DNA of 6,052 nucleotides, taken from assembly GCA_009699615.1 (NCBI GenBank), contig WLNV01000101.1:1-6052 (forward strand), in the 5' to 3' direction. Of the stretch, positions 1-6,052 are shown piece after piece. The notes below the pieces were generated by a model. The model had not been told where the DNA came from. It searched no databases and saw only the letters and a program-made list of their open reading frames with translations. Numbering within the stretch: position 1 is the stretch's first letter; each line of letters starts with the position of its first letter. Origin of the DNA: Actinomycetota bacterium. GTDB lineage: Bacteria > Actinomycetota > Thermoleophilia > Solirubrobacterales > Solirubrobacteraceae. The position numbers and the translations under genes are program-made.

Positions 1-1
1 C

Positions 2-1159
2 ATCGACTTCCCGCTCGACATCGTCTTCTCCGAGGGCGAGGAGTCGCCACCGGCTGCGCCGTTGCCCGACCCCGAGGCGGAACCGGCCGCAGCGAGTGGG
101 ATAGACGAAGCGATCGCTCTGCTCGCAGCGGCTGAGCGCCCCGTGATCATGGCCGGCACAAACCTCTGGTGGGGGCACGGCGAGAAGGAACTGCTGGAGC
201 TCGTCAACGAGCGGCGGATTCCCGTCTTCCTCAACGGCTTGGCGCGCGGTTGCGTGCCCGCCGATCACGAGCTCTTCTTCGCCCGCGCCCGCGGCCAAGC
301 GCTGCAGGAGGCAGACGTCGCACTGGTGATCGGTGTGCCGATGGACTTCCGACTCGGCTTCGGCGGTTCGTTTGGGGAAGAGACGAAGCTGATTGTCGTT
401 GACCGCGCCGAACCGCTGCGGCCGAACCCGCGTGAGGTAGCCGCCGAGTGTTACGGCGGCATTGCCGCGACGCTGGCTGCGCTGCGCGAAGGAACCGGCG
501 GGCTCGAAGATGCAACCGGCGCTTGGGCCACAAAGCTGCGCGAGATCGAGGACGAGAAGCGCGCCGCCGAGCTGCCGGAGCTGGAGGATGACCGCGCGCC
601 ACTCCACCCAATGCGGATCTACCACGAGCTGAACCAGTTCCTCGACCGTGACGCAATCGTGATCGGTGACGGCGGCGACTTCGTCTCCTTCGCCGGCAAG
701 ATGATCAACTCCTACGAGCCGGGCTGCTGGCTCGACCCCGGCCCGTTCGGCTGCCTCGGCTCGGGCACCGGGTACGCGCTCGCTGCGAAGCTCGCCTTCC
801 CCGATCGTCAGGTTGTACTGATCGTTGGCGACGGCGCATTCGGCTTCGGCGGAATGGAGTTCGACACGCTCGCCCGCCATGGCGTCAACGTCGTCGCCGT
901 AATGGGCAACAACGGCATCTGGGCGCTCGAGAAGCATCCGATGGAGTTCCTCTACGGCTACTCGGTCGCTGCCGAACTGCGGCCCGGAACGCGCTACGAC
1001 GAGATCGTCACGACGCTCGGTGGCTACGGCGAGCTGGTTGAGAAGCCGGCCGACCTGCGCCCCGCGCTGGAGCGGGCCTTTGCCTCTGGCCTGCCGGCGC
1101 TCGTCAATGTGTTGCAGGATCCTGACGTGATCTATCCGCGCAAGTCGAACCTCGCCTGA
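2..1159 (+). CDS. Thiamine-diphosphate-dependent acetolactate synthase-like enzyme, C-terminal 385 residues (5' end outside window)
   Basis: This is the C-terminal two-thirds of a ThDP enzyme of the acetolactate synthase / 2-hydroxyacyl-CoA lyase superfamily. The frame is open from base 2, and the first visible residues (IDFPLDIVF) resemble the end of the N-terminal pyrimidine-binding domain, so the TTG at 62 is not a real start. A linker follows, then a central Rossmann-like domain (about visible residues 33-165, with AGTNLWWGHG and GVPMDFRLGFGG). Next comes the pyrophosphate-binding domain with GPFGCLGSGTGYALAAKLA and the ThDP/Mg motif, GDG at 276-278 and NN at 303-304. After NN the chain reads GIWALEKHPME and lacks the GMVxQW segment usual in biosynthetic acetolactate synthases. 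From memory it resembles the mycobacterial acetolactate synthase-like protein called IlvG (Rv1820). Decarboxylase, ligase or acyl-CoA lyase activity cannot be told apart from the sequence. The family is certain; the substrate is unknown. It ends in TGA, 10 bp from the convergent Ppx gene. Confidence 0.9.
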   Translation: MDFPLDIVFSEGEESPPAAPLPDPEAEPAAASGIDEAIALLAAAERPVIMAGTNLWWGHGEKELLELVNERRIPVFLNGLARGCVPADHELFFARARGQALQEADVALVIGVPMDFRLGFGGSFGEETKLIVVDRAEPLRPNPREVAAECYGGIAATLAALREGTGGLEDATGAWATKLREIEDEKRAAELPELEDDRAPLHPMRIYHELNQFLDRDAIVIGDGGDFVSFAGKMINSYEPGCWLDPGPFGCLGSGTGYALAAKLAFPDRQVVLIVGDGAFGFGGMEFDTLARHGVNVVAVMGNNGIWALEKHPMEFLYGYSVAAELRPGTRYDEIVTTLGGYGELVEKPADLRPALERAFASGLPALVNVLQDPDVIYPRKSNLA

Positions 1160-1169
1160 GCGGCGTCGA

Positions 1170-2099
1170 CTAGGAGTTGAACGCGGCGTCGAGCGCGACG
1201 CCGTAAAGGATGTCGTGCTCGGAGACCTCGACCTCATCGAGCCCGAATGCTTCAAGTACGCGGACGAGAATCTGTGTGCCGGCGAGGATCGTCGGTGCGC
1301 GATCAGGATGAAGGCCGGCGACCTCGCGTCGCTCAGCTTCCGGCATTGATGCCATCCGCGCGGCAATTTCGCGGCAGCGCTGCAGTGAGACCCGGTGGCC
1401 GTGCACCGCTTCCGGGTCGTAGGGCTCGAGTTCCAGATCGATCGCGGCCATCGAGGTCGCGGTGCCGGCAACGGCGACGATCGTCGTTACGTGTTCCCGC
1501 TCGCCGACGGGCACGGCCTCGCTAAGGACATCGTCGATCTCCCGATTGAGTTCGGCAATCTCGGCCTCGGTCGGCGGGTCGTGGGCGATGTGGCGCTCAC
1601 TCTGGCGCACAACGCCGAGCTGGGTTGATACGTGGAAGCCGACCGTGCGCCCGTGGCCAATAATCAATTCGGTTGAGCCGCCGCCGATGTCGACTACGAC
1701 GATCTTCTCGCCGTCGCCGGGGTCGCGGCCGCTGGTGGCACCTAGGAATGAGAGCTGAGCTTCCTGCTCCCCGGGAATTGCTCGCGCATCGAGCTGATAG
1801 CGCTCAGCGACCTGTCGCGTGAAGTCGCCGCCGTTGGCTGCATCCCTCGTCGCGCTGGTCAGCACGGCGCGGCGTTGGTCGGCGCCGCCAAGCTCTTCGA
1901 TCATCGCTGAGTACTCATCAAGCGTCGCGAAGACGCGCTCCATCGCTTCGTCAGAGAGAACCCCGGTCGAGTCGACTCCTACACCGAGTCGCGTCACCTC
2001 GCTGCGCCTTGCAAGCTCAGTAATCGAACCGTCGGCAGCGACGTCGGCCAGCAGCAGTCGCGTCGAGTTCGTTCCGATGTCAACGACGGCGATTCTCAC
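1170..2099 (-). CDS. Ppx/GppA family phosphatase (exopolyphosphatase type, short form)
   Basis: A 309-residue member of the ASKHA-fold Ppx/GppA family, cytoplasmic. Family members remove terminal phosphate from inorganic polyphosphate or convert pppGpp to ppGpp. The first phosphate loop is VDIGTNSTRLL (6-16) and the second is VVDIGGGSTE (135-144). A GEQEA segment at 110-114 corresponds to the acidic catalytic region, with E113 the likely conserved Glu. The GTATS loop is at 212-216 and the C-terminal SEHDILYG at 293-300. The length fits the short form seen in actinobacteria and Aquifex, with no added HD-type C-terminal domain as in E. coli Ppx. The start is GTG (2099-2097): the product begins MRIAVVDIGTNS, leaving the normal few residues before the first loop. 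No Shine-Dalgarno is visible, but a TAATCT hexamer ends 7 nt upstream. The dehydrogenase gene ends 10 bp upstream, so co-transcription is possible. Whether polyphosphate or pppGpp is preferred cannot be read from sequence. Confidence 0.94.
   Translation of the reverse strand: MRIAVVDIGTNSTRLLLADVAADGSITELARRSEVTRLGVGVDSTGVLSDEAMERVFATLDEYSAMIEELGGADQRRAVLTSATRDAANGGDFTRQVAERYQLDARAIPGEQEAQLSFLGATSGRDPGDGEKIVVVDIGGGSTELIIGHGRTVGFHVSTQLGVVRQSERHIAHDPPTEAEIAELNREIDDVLSEAVPVGEREHVTTIVAVAGTATSMAAIDLELEPYDPEAVHGHRVSLQRCREIAARMASMPEAERREVAGLHPDRAPTILAGTQILVRVLEAFGLDEVEVSEHDILYGVALDAAFNS
1184..1203. terminator. Hairpin at the convergent gene ends
   Basis: CGGCGTCG (1184-1191) and CGACGCCG (1196-1203) form a perfect 8-bp stem with a 4-nt loop, 24 nt beyond the stop of the ThDP enzyme gene. 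A second copy of CGGCGTCG at 1161-1168 could pair with the same right arm. No T-tract follows. It lies inside the last codons of the convergent phosphatase gene, so coding constraint may explain it by chance. Confidence 0.3.
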
Positions 2100-2106
2100 C
2101 GCAACG

Positions 2107-2112
2107 AGATTA
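2107..2112 (-). promoter_or_regulatory. -10-like hexamer TAATCT for the Ppx/GppA gene
   Basis: On the - strand TAATCT ends 7 nt before the GTG start at 2099, fitting TANNNT spacing for a leaderless transcript. Its TAA is the stop codon of the upstream dehydrogenase gene. No convincing -35 is visible at 16-18 nt spacing. This could give the phosphatase gene its own promoter within a two-gene unit. Confidence 0.4.
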
Positions 2113-3045
2113 CGCTGATGGCGGAGCTGGCGCTGGTGTCGGCATCGGCTCGCCGCTCAGTGCAGCGAGAAGATTGTCGGCCGCACAGTTGCCCATCGCG
2201 GCGCGCGTCGTTGCCGTCGCTGAGCCGATGTGAGGCACGATCAGGCAGTTTGGAGCGGAGTAGATCGGGTCATCGGCAGGCGGCGGCTCGGGATCGGTGA
2301 CGTCGAGAGCGGCGCTTCCGATCGTGCCGGCGTGGAGAGCTTCGATCAGAGCTGCTTGGTCTACGACACCACCGCGTGTCGTGTTGATCAGCAGCGCGTC
2401 AGGTTTCATTGCAGCCAGTGCAGCAGCATCGATCAGGTGTCGGGTCTGGTCGTTGAGCGGGCAGTGGATGCTGACGATGTCGGCCTCGGCAAGTGCGGCG
2501 TGGAGGTCGTCGTCGCGGCCCGCGAAGCTGACCTCCATCCCGAACGGTTCGGCGCGGTCGGCAACCGCCTGCCCGATCCGCCCGCGGCCGATGATCAGCA
2601 GTTTCGTACCGCGCAGCTCACGCCCGAGCCAGCCTTCCGGCTCCCACGTCTTCCAGCGGCCTTCGCGCGCGTCCCGTTCGCCCTCGGGAAGGTTTCGCGC
2701 CGCCGCCAGTAGCAGCGCCATCGTCAGATCGGCAGTCGCGTCGGTGAGGACGTGCGCCGCGACGCCGACCGGGATGCCGCGCTCTGCCGCCGCAGCGAGG
2801 TCGATGTTGTCGCAGCCGACAGCGAAGTTGGCGACCGCCCTGAGCTGCGGAGCGCTGTCGAGCAACTCGCCGTCAACGCGGTCGGTCAGCAGCGAGAGCA
2901 GCCCGTCGGCTTCTACGACTCCTGCCAGCAGCTCTTCGCGCGTCGGCGGCATCGAGCCGCTGTGAACGGTCACGTCGTGGCCGGCCTCGCGCAGCCGCTG
3001 AATTGCATTTCCGGGCAGCGCCCGGGCGACAAAGATCTTGGCCAT
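2110..3045 (-). CDS. D-isomer-specific 2-hydroxyacid dehydrogenase (glyoxylate/hydroxypyruvate reductase-like)
   Basis: A 311-residue cytoplasmic NAD(P)-dependent dehydrogenase that interconverts a 2-oxo acid and its D-2-hydroxy acid. Glyoxylate or hydroxypyruvate is the likely substrate from family resemblance. The split substrate domain is residues 1-100 plus the C-terminal end; FAVGCDNID (74-82) is the usual substrate-contact segment. The Rossmann nucleotide site is GRGRIG (153-158). The catalytic triad is R224 (NTTRGGVVD), E253 (DPEP) and H272 (PHIGSAT). The LTDATADL segment (100-107) is typical of glyoxylate reductases, but the four residues before it read VAAH followed by V, where relatives usually have NTPG or NTPD followed by V. 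The protein ends in a short Pro/Ala tail. The start is ATG at 3045-3043 with no Shine-Dalgarno. The gene is divergent from the DUF1254 gene (75-bp gap) and 10 bp upstream of ppx/gppA. The class is secure; substrate and cofactor preference are inferred. Confidence 0.93.
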   Translation of the reverse strand: MAKIFVARALPGNAIQRLREAGHDVTVHSGSMPPTREELLAGVVEADGLLSLLTDRVDGELLDSAPQLRAVANFAVGCDNIDLAAAAERGIPVGVAAHVLTDATADLTMALLLAAARNLPEGERDAREGRWKTWEPEGWLGRELRGTKLLIIGRGRIGQAVADRAEPFGMEVSFAGRDDDLHAALAEADIVSIHCPLNDQTRHLIDAAALAAMKPDALLINTTRGGVVDQAALIEALHAGTIGSAALDVTDPEPPPADDPIYSAPNCLIVPHIGSATATTRAAMGNCAADNLLAALSGEPMPTPAPAPPSA

Positions 3046-3053
3046 CGCGCGGC

Positions 3054-3081
3054 ACGATACCTACCGGGTGCGATATCGCAA
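3054..3081 (-). promoter_or_regulatory. Promoter of the 2-hydroxyacid dehydrogenase gene
   Basis: On the - strand TTGCGA (3081-3076) is followed after 16 nt by TATCGT (3059-3054), which ends 8 nt before the ATG at 3045. Transcription would begin at or just before the start codon. No Shine-Dalgarno is present. The -35 overlaps the 12-bp palindrome at 3069-3080. Confidence 0.5.
3069..3080. promoter_or_regulatory. Possible shared operator: perfect 12-bp palindrome
   Basis: TGCGATATCGCA is a perfect palindrome near the middle of the 75-bp divergent gap. A further TGCGA copy at 3083-3087 forms a second inverted pair with TCGCA at 3076-3080. It overlaps the -35 of the leftward promoter and abuts that of the rightward one, which is where a regulator controlling both genes would bind. 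No regulator gene is in the window. Confidence 0.4.
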
Positions 3082-3083
3082 CT

Positions 3084-3113
3084 GCGACCGGCGTTCCCGT
3101 TCACCTGTAGTCT
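3084..3113 (+). promoter_or_regulatory. Promoter of the DUF1254/DUF1214 gene
   Basis: A weak -35-like GCGACC (3084-3089) is followed after 18 nt by TAGTCT (3108-3113), ending 7 nt before the ATG at 3121. This predicts a leaderless transcript. The -35 lies beside the palindrome that also covers the -35 of the divergent gene. Confidence 0.45.
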
Positions 3114-3120
3114 CCGATTC

Positions 3121-4521
3121 ATGGAGATTAAGAGATCAGTTCTGGTGGGATTCGTCGCCGTCGCAGTGCTGGCCGTCGCAGGCCCCGCTTCGGCATCCGA
3201 CTTTGGGTCAACGGCGGCCGAAGAGCGCGCCGCTGGCGTCGCAATGGGCAAGGACGCCTACATCTACGGCTTCGCAATCAATGAGTTCAACCTAATCCGT
3301 GAAGCGGATCTGGAAACGATGGCGCCAATGAACGTGCTCGCCAACGCTCAGAAGCTCGCGGGGCCATCGGCCCAGGGCGTCGTCGCACCAAACACAGACA
3401 CGCTCTATTCGCTCGCCCAGATTGATCTCACCAAGGGCCCGGTTGTGGTGAAGATGCCGAAGACGGACGGCCGCTACTGGACCTTTGAGTTTGTTGAGCC
3501 CTACACCAACGTCGTCGGCTACATCGGCCGCCGCCTCAACGGTTCTGCCGGGGGTACGTGGGCGCTGGAGTGGAGCGGCGCGAAGTCGAAGAAGCCGCTG
3601 CCTAAGGGCGTCAAGCGCTTCAAGTCGTCAGCTCGCAGCCTTTGGCTCATCGGACGCACGTTGGTCAGCGGCAAGCAGGACGAGGCGAAGGCCAAGAAGC
3701 TGATGGCGCAGTACCGGCTCGGCACGCTCGCCGACCTTAGAGCCGGTAAGCCGCTTCCGAAGCCGCTGCCTCTGACCCCTGGGCGGGCAAAGACCGTTGA
3801 GCCAACCGGCCTCGCTTTCCTCGACAGGCTGAGCGTCGCAATGACTGCCGACCCGCCACCAGCGCGCGACGAGGCGATCGTTGCGCGGATGCAGCAGTTC
3901 GGCATCGGCGTGGGCCTGACGCCCAGCACCTCCGGGCTTCCCGACGCCGTCCTCCAAGGGCTTGCGGCAGGCGTTGACGCCGCCGCGGCAGCGCTCCCAG
4001 TCGACTCGAAGCTGCCGGTGCTGGTTCAGGCACAGGCCAACGGTGGCTGGTTCAATCCGTCGGCGAAGTCCGGCATTTTCGGAATCGACTACACGCTACG
4101 GGCTCGGACCGCGCTACTTGGCATCGGGATCAACACGGTTATCGAATCGACCTACCCAATCGCTCTGACCGATGTGGCTGGCGACATGCTCAACGGCGCC
4201 AACAACTACCGCATGGTCTTCAAGCGCGGCAAGCTGCCGCCTGTCGCCGGTTTTTGGTCGCTGACGATGTATGACTCTGACGGCTACCTCGTTCCGAACG
4301 CAGCGAAGATCTACGCGATCGGTCCTGACCATCCGGGAATGATCACCCGCAAGGATGGGTCGGTCGTTATTGCGATTCAGCAGACCAAGCCGACCGAGAA
4401 GGGCGTCAACTGGCTACCTTCGCCGGCGGCCGGATTCCGCCTCAACATGCGCCTCTACCTGCCATCGAAGTCGATTCTGAACGGCACCTGGAAGGAACCG
4501 TCGGTCACGAAGGTCGGCTGA
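3121..4521 (+). CDS. Secreted DUF1254/DUF1214 domain protein
   Basis: A 466-residue exported protein of the DUF1254-DUF1214 family; no biochemical function is established that I can name. The N-terminus is a Sec-type signal peptide: MEIKR, a hydrophobic core to about residue 20, then PASAS, with likely cleavage after A25. There is no lipobox cysteine. The DUF1254 part (about 45-180) shows the hallmark PNTDTLYS (90-97), then GRYWTFEFVEPYTNVVGYIG (117-136). A Lys/Pro-rich linker lies near 205-225. The DUF1214 part (about 340-455) shows FWSLTMYD (378-385), a KDGS turn (411-414), NWLPSP (430-435) and RLYLPS (444-449). The frame is open further upstream, but this ATG is chosen because it places the signal peptide at the N-terminus and because upstream codons run antisense into the dehydrogenase gene. 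No Shine-Dalgarno is seen; TAGTCT ends 7 nt upstream. The length is normal and both domains look intact. Confidence 0.93.
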   Translation: MEIKRSVLVGFVAVAVLAVAGPASASDFGSTAAEERAAGVAMGKDAYIYGFAINEFNLIREADLETMAPMNVLANAQKLAGPSAQGVVAPNTDTLYSLAQIDLTKGPVVVKMPKTDGRYWTFEFVEPYTNVVGYIGRRLNGSAGGTWALEWSGAKSKKPLPKGVKRFKSSARSLWLIGRTLVSGKQDEAKAKKLMAQYRLGTLADLRAGKPLPKPLPLTPGRAKTVEPTGLAFLDRLSVAMTADPPPARDEAIVARMQQFGIGVGLTPSTSGLPDAVLQGLAAGVDAAAAALPVDSKLPVLVQAQANGGWFNPSAKSGIFGIDYTLRARTALLGIGINTVIESTYPIALTDVAGDMLNGANNYRMVFKRGKLPPVAGFWSLTMYDSDGYLVPNAAKIYAIGPDHPGMITRKDGSVVIAIQQTKPTEKGVNWLPSPAAGFRLNMRLYLPSKSILNGTWKEPSVTKVG

Positions 4522-4535
4522 CCGCGACGCACCCT

Positions 4536-4563
4536 GCCAGCGGGCTCGAATAGCCTCGCTGGC
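4536..4563 (+). terminator. Strong hairpin between the DUF1254 and beta-propeller genes (terminator or operator)
   Basis: GCCAGCG (4536-4542) pairs with CGCTGGC (4557-4563). Inside this, GGCT (4543-4546) pairs with AGCC (4552-4555). The result is an 11-bp stem with one bulged T (4556) and a 5-nt loop (CGAAT). It starts 14 nt after the stop codon of the upstream gene. There is no T-tract afterwards; the next gene starts 2 nt later. A U-less terminator of the kind found in high-GC bacteria is possible, as is a protein-binding inverted repeat over the promoter. Confidence 0.45.
4551..4556 (+). promoter_or_regulatory. -10-like hexamer TAGCCT for the beta-propeller gene
   Basis: TAGCCT ends 9 nt before the ATG at 4566, with no Shine-Dalgarno and no clear -35. 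The same hexamer precedes the tRNA gene at 5990. Most of it lies in the right inner arm of the hairpin at 4536-4563, so terminator and promoter functions may compete there. Confidence 0.4.
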
Positions 4564-4565
4564 CG

Positions 4566-5957
4566 ATGACCGACCAAGCGCAGATTCCCGTAGACGAGGT
4601 TGGTCAGTACTGGCCAACTCCATGGAGCAGCGAGGACGGTGGCTCGCAGCGCTGGTGCTGCGCCGGTGGCCAGGCGGGGCTTGGGATCAAACCAGGTGAG
4701 CGGCTCGAAGTCGCCGCCGTGATCGATGCCTACGCCAGCGACATGGTGATCCGCCGCAACGACGGCGAGCTCTACGCGCTGCGCCATGAGATGCCATGGA
4801 CCGGTGGCGCGCAGGCGGCGCCGGTGCGCGGCTGGACCGAGAAGCTCGATCCGATCACGCTTGAAGTGACCGCCTCAACGCCGAAGCTTCCCGGCGGCCC
4901 TTACTGGCCCGGTGGAATTGGCTGCCACGCCAACGGCGACATCTACATGGTCTTCGGTGGCTGGGCGCACCGACTGACCGCCGATCTTGAAGTCCTCGCC
5001 TCACACAAGCTGCCGGTTACCCGGCCGCACAACTCGTTCGTGATCTTGAACGGCGGCGAGCTGGTGACGAAGGATTGCGACGCGCCGGTCGGGCTTGCGC
5101 CGTCGACCGTCTCAATCCTCGATCCGCTGACGTTGCTGCCGGTCGCCGTGCCGCTGACGCTTCCCGAACCTTCGATCGGCAGGCTCTGCAGCGACGGTGA
5201 GAACGTCTTTGTGATCGGCACGACGAAGGTCTTCCGCCTCCATCTCGATCGCGCCGCAGGCAAGATCGTCGTCGACGAGGATTGGCAGCCTTCCTACGGC
5301 CCCGCGCCGGGCCGCAGCTACGGCTGGGATCCGGTGATCACCGATCAGCACTTGCTCTGGATGGACAACGGTCAGAATGACACCGACGTCACGATGCTCG
5401 ACTGTGGCACCGCGCCCGACCCGGTGCGGCTCTGGTGGGCGCGCCGCGACGACGCTTCGAAGATCGATTCGGTCGAGATCAGCGGGCTGGCCTACGGAAC
5501 AGAATCGAACCCGCCGGCGTGGGATCCGGTCGGCGGCGTCGTGATCGCCTACGACGCCGGCAACGCGGTGCTGCGTGCTTGGCGTCTCGTCGGCGACACG
5601 ATGGAAGAGCTTTGGCGCCGCGACGGCTTCGCTCACGCAGGCCACCTGATTCTTTACCCGGATACGCGTGAGCTCGTCGTTCAGGACTGGCAGCAACCGA
5701 AATTCCTGCGCCGCCCGCTGGTGCGACGGATTACGCGGCCGGTGCTTCAGGCCTTGGGCAAGTTCGCGCTGGTCCGCAAGAACGGCGTTGCGCTTGGCCA
5801 TGATCAACTCGTTGTGCTCGATCTCGACACCGGCGCCGACAAAGCACGAGTCGATGTGCCCTCACCCTGCCAGGGCTACCTTTTCCCGGCGCCTGGCTTC
5901 GGCCGCGACCTCTACTACCAGTCGGCGACAACGATCGCGCGCGTCGCGGTTGTCTGA
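4566..5957 (+). CDS. Uncharacterised beta-propeller-like protein
   Basis: I do not recognise a named family for this 463-residue protein. It has no signal peptide or membrane segment, so it is probably cytoplasmic. From about residue 50 to the end it shows repeated beta-rich units of propeller type. Units pair a 'GxxY/F' strand (NGDIYMVFGG 123-132, GENVFVIGTT 211-220, GGVVIAYDAG 323-332) with a strand carrying a 'LD' or 'L' turn (LDPITLEV 94-101, LTADLEVL 137-144, ILDPLTLLPV 184-193, LDLDTGADKA 418-427). I estimate six or seven blades, but the boundaries are uncertain. Odd points are a CC pair at 31-32 in a Gly/Trp/Ser-rich N-terminal segment, and a strongly basic stretch (about 379-405) between two blades. 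No catalytic motif is visible. The start is the ATG at 4566; it has no Shine-Dalgarno, and TAGCCT ends 9 nt upstream inside a hairpin. The stop is TGA. The gene follows the DUF1254 gene in the same direction with a 44-bp gap. Confidence 0.82.
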   Translation: MTDQAQIPVDEVGQYWPTPWSSEDGGSQRWCCAGGQAGLGIKPGERLEVAAVIDAYASDMVIRRNDGELYALRHEMPWTGGAQAAPVRGWTEKLDPITLEVTASTPKLPGGPYWPGGIGCHANGDIYMVFGGWAHRLTADLEVLASHKLPVTRPHNSFVILNGGELVTKDCDAPVGLAPSTVSILDPLTLLPVAVPLTLPEPSIGRLCSDGENVFVIGTTKVFRLHLDRAAGKIVVDEDWQPSYGPAPGRSYGWDPVITDQHLLWMDNGQNDTDVTMLDCGTAPDPVRLWWARRDDASKIDSVEISGLAYGTESNPPAWDPVGGVVIAYDAGNAVLRAWRLVGDTMEELWRRDGFAHAGHLILYPDTRELVVQDWQQPKFLRRPLVRRITRPVLQALGKFALVRKNGVALGHDQLVVLDLDTGADKARVDVPSPCQGYLFPAPGFGRDLYYQSATTIARVAVV

Positions 5958-5989
5958 TTTCACGACCTGCACGGCGGGCCGTTCGCTGC

Positions 5990-5995
5990 TAGCCT
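5990..5995 (+). promoter_or_regulatory. -10-like hexamer TAGCCT for the tRNA-fMet gene
   Basis: TAGCCT ends 11 nt before the tRNA 5' end, a sensible distance for a short 5' leader. The -35 region is weak, with no clear TTGACA-like site at 16-18 nt. The hexamer is identical to the one upstream of the beta-propeller gene. Confidence 0.4.
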
Positions 5996-6006
5996 AAGCG
6001 TCACGT

Positions 6007-6052
<46 letters not shown>

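Noticed and set aside
62..64. TTG as the start of the ThDP enzyme
   Set aside because: The frame is open to the window edge and the upstream residues match the end of the N-terminal domain, so the gene begins outside the window.
231..656. 141-codon open frame on the - strand
   Set aside because: An Arg/Ala-rich shadow of the ThDP enzyme gene with no motif.
2297..2965. 222-codon open frame on the + strand
   Set aside because: It is a Ser/Ala/Arg-rich antisense shadow of the dehydrogenase gene, whose catalytic motifs are all on the - strand.
2752..3120. N-terminal extension of the DUF1254 reading frame by 123 codons
   Set aside because: It lies antisense to the dehydrogenase gene, has no protein-like character, and would bury a clear signal peptide that starts at 3121.
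5112..5807. 231-codon open frame on the - strand
   Set aside because: It is antisense to the beta-propeller gene in a GC-rich region; the Arg/Ala/Val/His-rich product has no recognisable motif.
5971..5982. Small hairpin ACGG-N4-CCGT after the beta-propeller gene as a terminator
   Set aside because: Only 4 bp of stem and no T-tract; too weak to support.

Overview
The window is a 6 kb stretch of high-GC bacterial chromosome, most likely from an actinobacterium. A member of the Thermoleophilia/Solirubrobacterales is a reasonable guess, but that rests only on base composition, protein flavour and promoter style; no search was run. It carries five protein genes packed closely together and the 5' part of an initiator tRNA gene. 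There are no mobile elements, CRISPR arrays, phage genes or obvious defence genes. Most of the content is ordinary housekeeping or metabolic sequence. The most interesting signals are in the short gaps between genes.

Layout: (1) Positions 2-1159, + strand: the C-terminal part of a thiamine-diphosphate (ThDP) enzyme of the acetolactate-synthase-like superfamily, cut by the left window edge. (2) Convergent to it across a 10-bp gap, 2099-1170, - strand: a short Ppx/GppA exopolyphosphatase-type phosphatase with a GTG start. (3) 3045-2110, - strand, 10 bp upstream of (2): a glyoxylate/hydroxypyruvate reductase-like D-2-hydroxyacid dehydrogenase. (4) Divergent from it across a 75-bp gap, 3121-4521, + strand: a secreted DUF1254/DUF1214 protein. 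(5) After a 44-bp gap, 4566-5957, + strand: an uncharacterised, probably cytoplasmic beta-propeller-like protein. (6) 6007 to the right edge, + strand: tRNA-fMet(CAT), first 46 nt only.

The genes do not form an obvious single pathway. The ThDP enzyme and the dehydrogenase may both handle small 2-oxo or 2-hydroxy acids, but they are on opposite strands and a link is only a guess. The dehydrogenase and Ppx genes are co-directional and nearly abutting, so they could be co-transcribed; the Ppx gene also has its own promoter-like -10 over the dehydrogenase stop codon.

The common thread is the start signals. None of the four visible start codons has a Shine-Dalgarno sequence, and each has a TANNNT -10-like hexamer ending 7-9 nt upstream (TAATCT-7-GTG, TATCGT-8-ATG, TAGTCT-7-ATG, TAGCCT-9-ATG). 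That is the arrangement expected of leaderless mRNAs. The tRNA gene has the same TAGCCT hexamer 11 nt before its 5' end. Two gaps also hold palindromes placed like operators: a perfect 12-bp palindrome between the divergent genes, and an 11-bp-stem hairpin whose inner arm overlaps the -10 of the beta-propeller gene.
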